Assembly (NCBI GenBank): GCA_934169575.1
Contig: CAKPOA010000005.1
Span: 9,548-73,547 of the forward strand
DNA from: an uncultured Clostridia bacterium
GTDB taxonomy: Bacteria > Bacillota > Clostridia > TANB77 > CAG-508
Reading direction: 5' to 3'
Length of the DNA: 64,000 bases
Shown piece after piece: positions 51,926-60,987 of the stretch. Both the position numbers and the translations under genes were made by a program. The notes beneath the pieces were generated by a model that was not told where the DNA came from, did no database searches, and was given only the letters and a program-made list of their open reading frames with translations. How positions within the stretch are numbered: the stretch's first letter is position 1; the number at the start of each line of letters is the position of its first letter.

Positions 51926-54900
51926 TTATTTAATTACTTCAACATCAAACAATATTTTTTCACCATTTATTGGTGTTTCAACATAATTTTTACTATCAAC
52001 ATTATAATATATATTATCTGCTAAAGTATCATGTTTTATATCTGTTTCAAATCTTTTAATAATTTCTTCAATCTCTGAATTATTTGAAACATAAATATTT
52101 ATTCTATCAAGTACTTCAAATCCGCGATCTTTTCTCATATTTTGAATTTTTGAAAGAATTTCACGTACAATTCCTTCTACTCTCAATTCTTCAGTAATAT
52201 GAGTATCTAAAACAACACCCATTTCACCTTCTCCAGCAAAAGCAAATCCTTCTTTACCTTGCATTGTTACAAGTAGATTTTCTTTTGATAAGGCTATTTG
52301 ATTATCGTCAATTTCAATATATTCAAATTTTCCTTCTTGAACTTTTACAGCTAAATCCATTTGATTGAATTTTGCTATTTCTTGTTTAATACGAGGAATC
52401 AATTTTCCATATTGTTTTCCCAGTACAGGTAAATTAGGTTTAATTTCAAAACTAACAAATTCTTTCATATCTGCACCTAACACAACATTTTTAACATTTA
52501 ATTCATCTTTTATTATATCACTATAATATTCTGGAATATTTTTTACAGAAATAAGCATTTCTGATAATGGTTGTCTATTTTTAATATTTACAGAATTTCT
52601 AGCACTTCTACCTAATTTAACAATTTTATATGTTAAATCCATTTCTTTTTCTAATTTCTCATCAACAAGATTTCCATCAAACTCTGGCCATAAACATAAA
52701 TGTACACTTTCAGGTGCATTTTTATCTAGACCAACAACAAGATTTTGATAAATTTCTTCTGAAATAAATGGTACAAATGGTGCTGATATTTTAGAAATAG
52801 TTGTTAATACTTTGTATAGTGTTACATAAGCGCCTATTTTATCATCATTTAATTCAGAACCCCAGAATCTTTCTCTATTTCTTCTTACATACCAATTTGA
52901 TAATTCATCAACAAATTCTCCAAGTTCTATTGCTGAATTTGTTACATCATATTTATCTAATTTATCATCTATATCTTTTACTAATGTATTTAATTTAGAC
53001 ATTATCCATTTATCCATAACATTTTCAGATTTAAAATCAATATATTCTAATGGATTAAATTTGTCAATTTCAGCATATAGTACAAAAAATGAATAAACAT
53101 TCCATAAAGTACTTATAAATCCTCTTTGAGTTTCTTGTACATTTTCAAGAGATAACCTTGTTGGAAGCCAAGGAGCTGAGCATGTATAAAAATGCCATCT
53201 TGTGCTATCAGCACCTACTGTATCTAATAATAATAATGGATCAACACCATTTTTCTTTGATTTTGACATTTTTTGTCCTTTTCCATCTAAAACATGTCCT
53301 AAAACTATACAGTTTTCAAAAGGAATTTTTCCAAATATTGCAGTTCCAAGAGCTGATAATGTATAAAACCATCCTCTTGTTTGGTCAATTGCTTCTGAAA
53401 TAAATTGTGCTGGAAATTCTTTTTCAAATAAATCTTTATTTTCAAAAGGATAATGTAATTGTGCATATGGCATTGAACCAGAATCAAACCAAACATCAAT
53501 TACTTCTTTAAATCTTTTCATTTCTTTTCCACATTTTTCACATTTTAAATGTACATTATCTACATAAGGTTTATGTAGATCAATATCATCTGGACAATCT
53601 ACAGCTTTATCTTTTAATTCCTGAATTGAACCTATACATTCCATATGTCCACATTCACATTTCCATACAGGAAGTGGTGTTCCCCAATATCTATCTCTTG
53701 AGATTCCCCAATCTATTACATTTTCCAAGAATTTTCCAAACCTTCCAGTTCTTATAGTATCTGGATACCAATGTACTTTATTATTATTTGCAACAAGTTC
53801 GTCTCTTAAACTTGTCATTCTAACAAACCAACTCTCTTTTGGATAATATAATAATGGTGTATCACATCTCCAACAATGTGGATATGAGTGCATATGTTTT
53901 TCTTTGCTAAATAATTTGTTTTGTTCTTTTAACCATTTGCAAATATCTTCATTACAATCTCTTACAAATCTTCCAGCCCATGGTTCAACTTCTTTAACAA
54001 AATTTCCAGATTTATCAACCAAATTTATAAATGCAATTCCATTTTGTTTTGAAACTAGACTATCATCTTCACCATATGCTGGTGCAATATGTACAATTCC
54101 TGTACCATCTTCAAGATTTACGTAATCTCCATGTATTACAACATATGCTTTTCCTTCTGGTTTTGCAAATGGCATTAAAGGTTCATATTTTATACCTAAT
54201 AATTTTTCTCCTTTAAATTCATCTACAATTTCATATGGCATATCTTTTACAACTTTTTCTAATAAATCTTTTGCCAATATATAATTTTCAAATTTTGGTT
54301 CTTCTTCAGTTCCAATATTTGCTTTTATTTCAACATAATTATATGATTTATTTACACATAATGCTAAATTTGATGGTAATGTCCATGGTGTTGTTGTCCA
54401 AGCTAAAATATATTTATTTTTTTCTCCTTCTATTTTAAATTTTGCAATACAAGTTAAATCTTTAATATCTTTATAACCTTGTGCAACTTCATGTGAAGAA
54501 AGTGCGGTTCCACATCTTGGGCAATAAGGCATTACTTTATGACCTTCATATAATAAATTCTTTTTCCATAATTCTTTTATTCCCCACCAAATTGATTCAA
54601 TATAATCATTATGGTATGTTACATATGGATGTTCCATATCAACCCAATATCCAACTTGTTCAGTCATTTTTTCCCAAGCATCAACATATTTAAATACACT
54701 ATCTCTGCATTCTGTAACAAATTTTTCTACACCATATTTTTCTATTTGTTCTTTTCCAGATATACCTAATTTTTTTTCTATTTCAAGTTCAACTGGAAGT
54801 CCTTGTGTATCCCAACCTGCTTTTCTTGGTACATAATAACCTTTCATTACTTTATATCTAGGAATTATGTCTTTCATAACTCTTGTTTCTATATGTCCAA

Positions 54901-55066
54901 TATGTGGCATTCCATTTGCTGTTGGTGGTCCATCATAAAATGTAAAATATCTTTTTCCTTTATTCATATCAAAATTCTTTTTTATGATATTTTTTTCTTT
55001 CCACATTTTTGCTACATTTTTTTCCATACCTGCAAATCCATCAGGCAATTCTACTTTTTTATACAT
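51926..55066 (-). CDS. ileS: Isoleucyl-tRNA synthetase, long (type 2-like) form
   Basis: A class I synthetase of 1046 residues: signature PTANGMPHIGH near residues 49-59, a large editing (CP1) domain containing AWTTTPWTLPSNLALC, KMSKSKKNG near 600, and the anticodon domain. Length and layout resemble the eukaryote-like type 2 IleRS, which tends to be less sensitive to mupirocin; that property is inferred. No T-box is visible upstream, unusual for ileS in Bacillota. A small ORF and rnpB precede it on the same strand. Confidence 0.95.
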   Translation of the reverse strand: MYKKVELPDGFAGMEKNVAKMWKEKNIIKKNFDMNKGKRYFTFYDGPPTANGMPHIGHIETRVMKDIIPRYKVMKGYYVPRKAGWDTQGLPVELEIEKKLGISGKEQIEKYGVEKFVTECRDSVFKYVDAWEKMTEQVGYWVDMEHPYVTYHNDYIESIWWGIKELWKKNLLYEGHKVMPYCPRCGTALSSHEVAQGYKDIKDLTCIAKFKIEGEKNKYILAWTTTPWTLPSNLALCVNKSYNYVEIKANIGTEEEPKFENYILAKDLLEKVVKDMPYEIVDEFKGEKLLGIKYEPLMPFAKPEGKAYVVIHGDYVNLEDGTGIVHIAPAYGEDDSLVSKQNGIAFINLVDKSGNFVKEVEPWAGRFVRDCNEDICKWLKEQNKLFSKEKHMHSYPHCWRCDTPLLYYPKESWFVRMTSLRDELVANNNKVHWYPDTIRTGRFGKFLENVIDWGISRDRYWGTPLPVWKCECGHMECIGSIQELKDKAVDCPDDIDLHKPYVDNVHLKCEKCGKEMKRFKEVIDVWFDSGSMPYAQLHYPFENKDLFEKEFPAQFISEAIDQTRGWFYTLSALGTAIFGKIPFENCIVLGHVLDGKGQKMSKSKKNGVDPLLLLDTVGADSTRWHFYTCSAPWLPTRLSLENVQETQRGFISTLWNVYSFFVLYAEIDKFNPLEYIDFKSENVMDKWIMSKLNTLVKDIDDKLDKYDVTNSAIELGEFVDELSNWYVRRNRERFWGSELNDDKIGAYVTLYKVLTTISKISAPFVPFISEEIYQNLVVGLDKNAPESVHLCLWPEFDGNLVDEKLEKEMDLTYKIVKLGRSARNSVNIKNRQPLSEMLISVKNIPEYYSDIIKDELNVKNVVLGADMKEFVSFEIKPNLPVLGKQYGKLIPRIKQEIAKFNQMDLAVKVQEGKFEYIEIDDNQIALSKENLLVTMQGKEGFAFAGEGEMGVVLDTHITEELRVEGIVREILSKIQNMRKDRGFEVLDRINIYVSNNSEIEEIIKRFETDIKHDTLADNIYYNVDSKNYVETPINGEKILFDVEVIK

Positions 55067-55078
55067 ACAAATTCCTCC

Positions 55079-55192
55079 CTATTCTTTTGGCTTATCATTT
55101 TCTTTATTTTTTCTTTTTTGATGTTTTAAAGTATATATATATCCTAATATTGAGCCAATTATAAATAATATTATACATAAAGGCCAATTCAT
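55079..55192 (-). CDS. Small single-span membrane protein upstream of ileS
   Basis: A 37-residue ORF, MNWPLCIILFIIGSILGYIY and then a Lys/Glu/Asn-rich tail. One membrane span (about 3-21) is followed by a charged cytoplasmic end. ATAGGAG lies eight bases before the ATG. The stop codon overlaps the ribosome-site region of ileS, so it is probably translated ahead of ileS. I do not recognise a family. It could be a genuine microprotein or a leader ORF. Confidence 0.6.
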   Translation of the reverse strand: MNWPLCIILFIIGSILGYIYTLKHQKRKNKENDKPKE

Positions 55193-55222
55193 TTTATCAT
55201 CTCCTATTTATATAATAAAAAA

Positions 55223-55567
55223 AGAGTAAATCTGTAAGCCGGGTTCTGTCATTTAAATTAGTCATTTATCTAGGACATATATCACTATATGCCTCAAGCC
55301 ACGCATTTAAGAAGTGCCGAGCAAGCATATCTTCTCATTTAGGTGTTGCTCCAGATGGGGTTTACATTGACCCAGTATGTCACCATACTAGCGGTAAGCT
55401 CTTACCTCACCTTTTCACCCTTACCACTTTTGTGGCGGTTATTTTCTGTTGCACTTTCCTTAAGGTCACCCTCACTAGACGTTATCTAGCATCATCGCTC
55501 TATGGAGCCCAGACTTTCCTCTCGTAATTCCTTTCGAAATTTACCAGCGACTAATCAATTTACTCTT
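55223..55567 (-). ncRNA. rnpB: RNase P RNA
   Basis: The minus strand contains the conserved 5' segment GAGGAAAGTCTGGGCTCC, the central GTGCAACAGAAA and the 3' end ACCCGGCTTACAGATT. The first and last bases (AGAGTAAA / TTTACTCT) form helix P1, followed by a T run. About 345 nt, bacterial type A-like. It is the catalytic RNA that matures tRNA 5' ends. Confidence 0.96.
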
Positions 55568-55572
55568 TCCCG

Positions 55573-55601
55573 ATTATATCACATATTTTCCTACTTTTCA
55601 A
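55573..55601 (-). promoter_or_regulatory. Promoter of rnpB
   Basis: Minus-strand TTGAAA (55601-55596) and TATAAT (55578-55573), 17-bp spacer, ending a few bases before the mature RNA 5' end. Confidence 0.85.
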
Positions 55602-55621
55602 GATGTAATCACAATAAATAC

Positions 55622-55650
55622 TTGACTTTATTTCATTTTTGAGTTAATAT
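55622..55650 (+). promoter_or_regulatory. Promoter of the clpE-like gene
   Basis: TTGACT (55622-55627) and TAATAT (55645-55650) with a 17-bp spacer, 37 bp before the start codon. I see no CtsR heptad repeat or CIRCE element, so heat-shock control is not evident. Confidence 0.75.
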
Positions 55651-55687
55651 ATATTATGTTATTTTAATAAAGAAATGAGGAAAATTT

Positions 55688-58057
55688 ATGTTATGTAATA
55701 TATGTAAAAAGAATCAGGCAGTTATATTTTCAAGTAAAGAAGAAAATGGTAAACGCCAAATGGAAGGATTATGTATTCCATGTGCCAAAAAACTTGGGAT
55801 AAATACTGATGAAATATTAAAACAGCAAAATGGAGCTGTTGCACAAATGCAAGCAAATGACCTTGGTAAGCAAATCGAAGGATTAATGAAAAGTTTAGCT
55901 GATAATTTAGATGGAATTGATGGAATAGAACTAAACGCTATTCAATTTCCAAATTTTAATGAACAAGATGATAATAATGATGACACTAAAAATAAAAAAG
56001 AAAATTCTTCAGATGATTCAGAACACCATGGTGTTCAACCTATTTTTGCAGGTGCATTTCCTTTAGGCTCAATTTTTAGTTCATTTAATAATATGGATTT
56101 TCAAAATCAACAAGAGGGAAATACTAAGCAAAAAACAAAACAAAATAAAAAATCTAAAAAGAAAAAATATCTTGATACATATGGTACAAATCTTACATTT
56201 AAAGCTAAAAATAATGAACTTGATATGGTAATTGGTCGCGAAAAAGAACTTGAACGTGTTATACAAATTTTAAATAGGCGTTCTAAAAATAATCCATGTT
56301 TAATTGGTGAACCAGGTGTTGGTAAAACAGCTATTGCAAATGGTCTTGCAATTAGAATAGCAACTCAAAATGTGCCTGCAAAATTATTAAATAAAGAAGT
56401 TTATTTATTAGATTTAACCTCTGTTCTTTCTGGTACACAATTTAGAGGTCAATTTGAAGCTAGAATGAAAGGAATTATTAATGAATGCGCTAATTTAGGA
56501 AACATCATACTTGTTATTGATGAAATTCATGGAATAATTGGAGCTGGAACAAGTGGTGATAATGATTCTATGAATGCTGCAAATATTTTAAAACCTGCTT
56601 TAGCAAATGGTGATATACAATTGATTGGTACAACAACATTAAAAGAATACAGAAAATATATTGAAAAAGATACAGCTCTTGAGCGTAGATTTCAACAAGT
56701 TTTAGTTGAAGAACCTTCTACAGATGATTCTATTGGAATTTTAGATGGTATTAAGAAATATTATGAAGATTATCACAAAGTAAAAATTTCAACAGATGTA
56801 ATTAGGCAAACTGTTATTATGTCTGAAAAATATATTCATGATAGATTTTTACCTGATAAGGCAATTGATGTTTTAGATGAAGCTTGTTCAAGAATCAATT
56901 TAAAAAATATTGATTTATTTAAATTAGAAGTTTTAAAAAATCAATTAAAAGCTATTCAAGAACAAAAAGAAGATGCTGCAAATGCTGATTCTACTGAAGA
57001 TTATCAAAAAGCAGCTACACTTAAAACTGAAGAATGCAAATTAATTGAACAAATTGATGAATTAAATTCACATATGAAAGTTCAAAATCTTACAGTTCAA
57101 GATATTGCAGAAGTTATTGAAAGTTGGACAAAAATTCCTGTAACCAAAATTACAGAAGAAGAAACACAAAAGCTTTTAAATCTTGAAAACAATTTACACA
57201 AACGTGTTATTGGTCAAGATGAAGCTGTAAATGCTGTAGCTCGTGCAATTAGAAGAAATCGTGCAGGTTTAAAAAGCACTAAACGTCCACCATCATTTAT
57301 TTTTGTAGGACCTACAGGTGTTGGTAAAACTGAACTTGCAAAAAGTTTAGCATATGAAATGTTTGGAACAGAGCAATCAATTATTAGAATAGATATGTCC
57401 GAATATATGGAAAGCAATTCTTCTGCAAAACTTATTGGTGCACCTCCTGGATATGTAGGTTATGATGAAGCTGGTCAATTAACAAACAAAGTTAAACATA
57501 ATCCATATTCTATTATTCTTTTAGATGAAATTGAAAAAGCACATCCAGATATATTTAATATTTTATTACAAGTTTTAGATGATGGTATTCTTACTGATTC
57601 GCAAGGTAATAAAGTTAGTTTCCAAAATACAATTATTATAATGACATCTAATGCAGGTTCTAATCTTAATAATAATTCAATTGGTTTTGGTAATGAAACT
57701 ATTGATAAATCTAAAATTGAAGATAGATTAAAAGATGTTTTTAGACCAGAATTTTTAAATAGGATAGATGAAATTGTAGCATTTAATCCACTTTCAACTG
57801 AACAATTATTAAAAATAGTTGATTTAATGCTTGAAGATACTAAAAAAGTTTTACTCGATAAAGATATATCTTTACAAGTATCTGAAAAAGCTAAAAAATT
57901 TATATTAGAAAAAGGTACAAATTTAAAATATGGTGCAAGACCTTTACGTCGTGCAATTCAAAGATATATTGAGGATGAAATTGCAGACAAAATATTAAAA
58001 GGTGAAATAAAAAATGGTGAAACAATAAAAATTACTAAATTACCATTTACCAAATAG
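55688..58057 (+). CDS. clpE: ClpE-type AAA+ unfoldase with N-terminal zinc finger
   Basis: 789 residues. The N-terminus is a four-cysteine zinc finger (CNICKKNQA and GLCIPCAKK), as in ClpE and McsA, instead of the usual Clp_N repeats. A disordered Lys/Asn-rich linker follows (to about 155). The first AAA domain has GEPGVGKTAIANGLA, and a short middle domain follows. The second AAA domain has GPTGVGKTELAKSLA, and SIGFGNE supplies the IGF loop that docks onto ClpP. It unfolds proteins for degradation by ClpP. It is a single gene with its own promoter and terminator. Confidence 0.92.
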   Translation: MLCNICKKNQAVIFSSKEENGKRQMEGLCIPCAKKLGINTDEILKQQNGAVAQMQANDLGKQIEGLMKSLADNLDGIDGIELNAIQFPNFNEQDDNNDDTKNKKENSSDDSEHHGVQPIFAGAFPLGSIFSSFNNMDFQNQQEGNTKQKTKQNKKSKKKKYLDTYGTNLTFKAKNNELDMVIGREKELERVIQILNRRSKNNPCLIGEPGVGKTAIANGLAIRIATQNVPAKLLNKEVYLLDLTSVLSGTQFRGQFEARMKGIINECANLGNIILVIDEIHGIIGAGTSGDNDSMNAANILKPALANGDIQLIGTTTLKEYRKYIEKDTALERRFQQVLVEEPSTDDSIGILDGIKKYYEDYHKVKISTDVIRQTVIMSEKYIHDRFLPDKAIDVLDEACSRINLKNIDLFKLEVLKNQLKAIQEQKEDAANADSTEDYQKAATLKTEECKLIEQIDELNSHMKVQNLTVQDIAEVIESWTKIPVTKITEEETQKLLNLENNLHKRVIGQDEAVNAVARAIRRNRAGLKSTKRPPSFIFVGPTGVGKTELAKSLAYEMFGTEQSIIRIDMSEYMESNSSAKLIGAPPGYVGYDEAGQLTNKVKHNPYSIILLDEIEKAHPDIFNILLQVLDDGILTDSQGNKVSFQNTIIIMTSNAGSNLNNNSIGFGNETIDKSKIEDRLKDVFRPEFLNRIDEIVAFNPLSTEQLLKIVDLMLEDTKKVLLDKDISLQVSEKAKKFILEKGTNLKYGARPLRRAIQRYIEDEIADKILKGEIKNGETIKITKLPFTK

Positions 58058-58085
58058 AGCAGACTTTTGATGAAGTCTGCTTTTT
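58058..58085 (+). terminator. Rho-independent terminator of clpE
   Basis: A 9-bp stem AGCAGACTT/AAGTCTGCT is followed by TTTTT, starting right after the stop codon. Confidence 0.92.
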
Positions 58086-58110
58086 CGTTGTTTGTCAGTC
58101 TTGAAAAGAT

Positions 58111-58554
58111 TTATTCAAAATTTTCTAATGTTTCATTCAGATTTTCAATTCCTATTACTTCAATCCCAATTTCTAAATCTTCTACATCTTGGTCAGATAA
58201 ATAATTAACAGAAATTGTAGTTTTTTTGTACAAATATTCGTTATTATCTTTATCTAAATAATAAACATAAATATATCCATTTTCGTTTTTTATTAAATAA
58301 TGTGTATTATTATCTGCAACATAATTTTGAGCAGGCTTTTCCTTTATTATATTTTCATTTTTTACCTGATTGGTATTTTCTTCTATTTTTTTACTTCCTG
58401 ATATATTTACAATATTTTGGACTTGTTCATTTTTTAAATTATTACTAAGTTCTTCATTTTTGTTGTCTTTATTTTCTAGCATAATCCAAACTATTAAGAA
58501 CAACGCAATAGCTATAATTAAACTTATTATTGAAATACACATTTTTTTATCCAT
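58111..58554 (-). CDS. BofC C-terminal-domain-like membrane-anchored protein
   Basis: About 147 residues. One N-terminal membrane span (about 8-26), a Lys/Asn/Glu-rich linker, then a compact domain: THYLIKNENGYIYVYYLDKD, VNYLSDQDVEDLEIGIEV and a final NLNETLENFE. This pattern matches the BofC C-terminal domain common in clostridia. In Bacillus, BofC restrains the SpoIVB protease in the intermembrane space and so delays SigK activation. Here the BofC name is by domain resemblance only. The ATG at 58554 is better spaced from GAGGGG than the preceding TTG. Confidence 0.72.
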   Translation of the reverse strand: MDKKMCISIISLIIAIALFLIVWIMLENKDNKNEELSNNLKNEQVQNIVNISGSKKIEENTNQVKNENIIKEKPAQNYVADNNTHYLIKNENGYIYVYYLDKDNNEYLYKKTTISVNYLSDQDVEDLEIGIEVIGIENLNETLENFE

Positions 58555-58573
58555 CAATATTCCCCTCTTTCTA

Positions 58574-60979
58574 TTATTTGTTATTATTTACAAATTTAGA
58601 AATTTTATACTCAAAACCATCTGTATTAATTGCAATTTCACCCATTAGATCTGTTCTGTAAATCAAAATATTCATCTTTTCCAAATTTTCAATTGTTTGA
58701 CTTGATGGATGTCCAAAATTGTTATCTTCTCCAACACCAATTAGTACCACTTCTGGAGCAACATTTTTCAAAAAATCTATTGTACTTGAAGTTTTAGAAC
58801 CATGATGTGCAATTTTCAATATAGTTGATTTTAAAATACCATATTTTTCTAAAATTGCTTTTTCTGCAACTTTTTCTATATCACCTGTAAACAGTATTGA
58901 AAATTCTTTATAATTTAATTTGCAAACTAATGAATTATTATTTATCCAATTATCTGATATCATATTTTTTTCATCTGGCCAAATCACATCAAAATATATA
59001 TTTTTTTCGATATTTAATCTATCACCTCTTTTCGCAATATCAATTTTTATATTTCTCTTTTTTGCAATATTTATAAATTTTTCAAAATTTTTAGATTTAT
59101 CATATTGTTTCCCTATAATTATATTTCTTACATTTAATTTTTCCATAACATATAAAATTCCTTGACAATGATCTGTATCAAAATGACTTATAATAATATA
59201 ATCTAATGTTTTTATTTTTCTATCTAATAAATATGGAACTAAAATATTTTTTCCAACATCAAAATCACCAAACTCTGACCCGCCACCATCTATCAGTATT
59301 TTTTTATTTTTAGGTGTTATAATTAAACTTGAATCACCTTGTCCTACATCTATAAAATATATTTTCATTTTTTGTGGTATACAGTTTAATGTTAGTATAA
59401 GTATTAAAATTATAATACTAGATGAAATAATTTTATTTTTATTTCGTTTTACCCTAAATTTTAATAATGCTACTAAATTTCTAATTCTTTTTTGAAATAC
59501 ATTTGGATGTTTTTCTTTATAAATCTTATAAATATTTGAAAAAATAAAAATAAATAAATAATACAAAATTATAGATATAACGCTTGGTGTTGTAACATAA
59601 ATTTGATTTAATGGTAAATTACTCCCTACTTCTGCTAGATTTATTACAGATTTTATGATAAATCCTAATATATTCACATAACTATTTTTAATCATTAATA
59701 TTTCTAGTATTTTATAAAATACAACAAAAATAAGTCCACCAATTACAATTAAGCCTATTAATACACCAATTATGATACTTATAATAAAACTTGATAAATA
59801 AATTTTATTAAAAAATATCATTATAATTGGAAATATAGCAATTGTTGCAGATATAGTTACAGATTTAGAAATCCTACTTACAATTCCTATAGTTGCTCCA
59901 AATGTCAAAATTGTGCTTACGTTTAAAATTGAAAAAGGGTTATAAATTAATAATATAAGTAATGCTAAACTTAAGTTCTGCCATATATCACTTTTTCTAT
60001 ATACAATTCCTGAAAATAATAATAATATAGCCATTATTGTTGCTCTAACAACAGATTGTGAAAATCCTGTTATACACATATATATAATAATGACAAATAT
60101 TGTTATTATCCTTCCTGCTCTTTTTCCTGCAATTTTTTCAAAAATGAATTTTGTAAATATTATTAAATATCCTATATGTAATCCAGAAACTGCCATAACA
60201 TCAGCTAAATTGCTTTCTAAAAAATTTTCTTTTATTTCTTCATTAAGTTGATTTGTATATCCAAAAGTTATGCTCATAATCACATCTGCAATATCTTTTT
60301 CATAATTATTTTTAATTAATTCTCTAATTTTTAAAAATATTTTATTAGATAATTTTAAAATAGATATATTTTTTGCTTTTTCTTGACTTTTTAAGACTTT
60401 TAAATCAATTGAACCTAAAATTTTTATAGATTTTAAATATTGTTTATAATCAAACCCTTTATAATTTTTTCTTGTAGATGGATATTTAAATTCACCTATA
60501 ATTATGATATTATCTCCATATTCAAATTTAATATTTTTTGTTTTTACATTTAAATATAAATATGTATTTTCATATTTAATATTAGAATTAATTTTCTTTA
60601 CTTTTATTTTATATACATCTTTATATTGTTTTTCATTTGGAATTGAAACCACAATTGCTTCTACTTTAACACTTGTTTTATCCAAATTTTTATACAAATT
60701 TTCATATTTATTATTTAAACTAATAGTTATACTATTTGATATAATAGATGAAATTATAATTATCATAAACACATTTTTAGTTATAATAATTTTTACATAT
60801 CTAAAATATCTCTTAAATGATATTAACTTAAACTTTTTTGTTTTTTTTGGTTTTAAAATTAGATATATAATATATATGCCAAAATACAAAAGAGCTATAC
60901 TTTTTTTATAGTATAGCCCCATTAATATTCCTATTATATATCCAATTGTTATACTTACAATCGGTCTATTTTCTAACAT
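58574..60979 (-). CDS. comEC: DNA internalisation competence protein ComEC/Rec2
   Basis: 801 residues. An N-terminal membrane pair and OB-fold region (DUF4131 type, about 30-200) are followed by the Competence domain with AVSGLHIGYLIIF and SQSVVRATIMA helices. The C-terminal metallo-beta-lactamase domain has DVGQGDSSLI, ISHFDTDHCQG and IAHHGSKTSS. ComEC forms the channel that passes single-stranded DNA into the cell; the nuclease-like domain may degrade the other strand. It is full length, nine bases after the NlpC/P60 gene. Competence itself is not shown by this gene alone. Confidence 0.95.
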   Translation of the reverse strand: MLENRPIVSITIGYIIGILMGLYYKKSIALLYFGIYIIYLILKPKKTKKFKLISFKRYFRYVKIIITKNVFMIIIISSIISNSITISLNNKYENLYKNLDKTSVKVEAIVVSIPNEKQYKDVYKIKVKKINSNIKYENTYLYLNVKTKNIKFEYGDNIIIIGEFKYPSTRKNYKGFDYKQYLKSIKILGSIDLKVLKSQEKAKNISILKLSNKIFLKIRELIKNNYEKDIADVIMSITFGYTNQLNEEIKENFLESNLADVMAVSGLHIGYLIIFTKFIFEKIAGKRAGRIITIFVIIIYMCITGFSQSVVRATIMAILLLFSGIVYRKSDIWQNLSLALLILLIYNPFSILNVSTILTFGATIGIVSRISKSVTISATIAIFPIIMIFFNKIYLSSFIISIIIGVLIGLIVIGGLIFVVFYKILEILMIKNSYVNILGFIIKSVINLAEVGSNLPLNQIYVTTPSVISIILYYLFIFIFSNIYKIYKEKHPNVFQKRIRNLVALLKFRVKRNKNKIISSSIIILILILTLNCIPQKMKIYFIDVGQGDSSLIITPKNKKILIDGGGSEFGDFDVGKNILVPYLLDRKIKTLDYIIISHFDTDHCQGILYVMEKLNVRNIIIGKQYDKSKNFEKFINIAKKRNIKIDIAKRGDRLNIEKNIYFDVIWPDEKNMISDNWINNNSLVCKLNYKEFSILFTGDIEKVAEKAILEKYGILKSTILKIAHHGSKTSSTIDFLKNVAPEVVLIGVGEDNNFGHPSSQTIENLEKMNILIYRTDLMGEIAINTDGFEYKISKFVNNNK

Positions 60980-60987
60980 AATTCTCC

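Noticed and set aside
55622..55687. CtsR or CIRCE element upstream of clpE
   Set aside because: No tandem GGTCAAA heptads and no CIRCE inverted repeat are present, only a sigma-A-type promoter.
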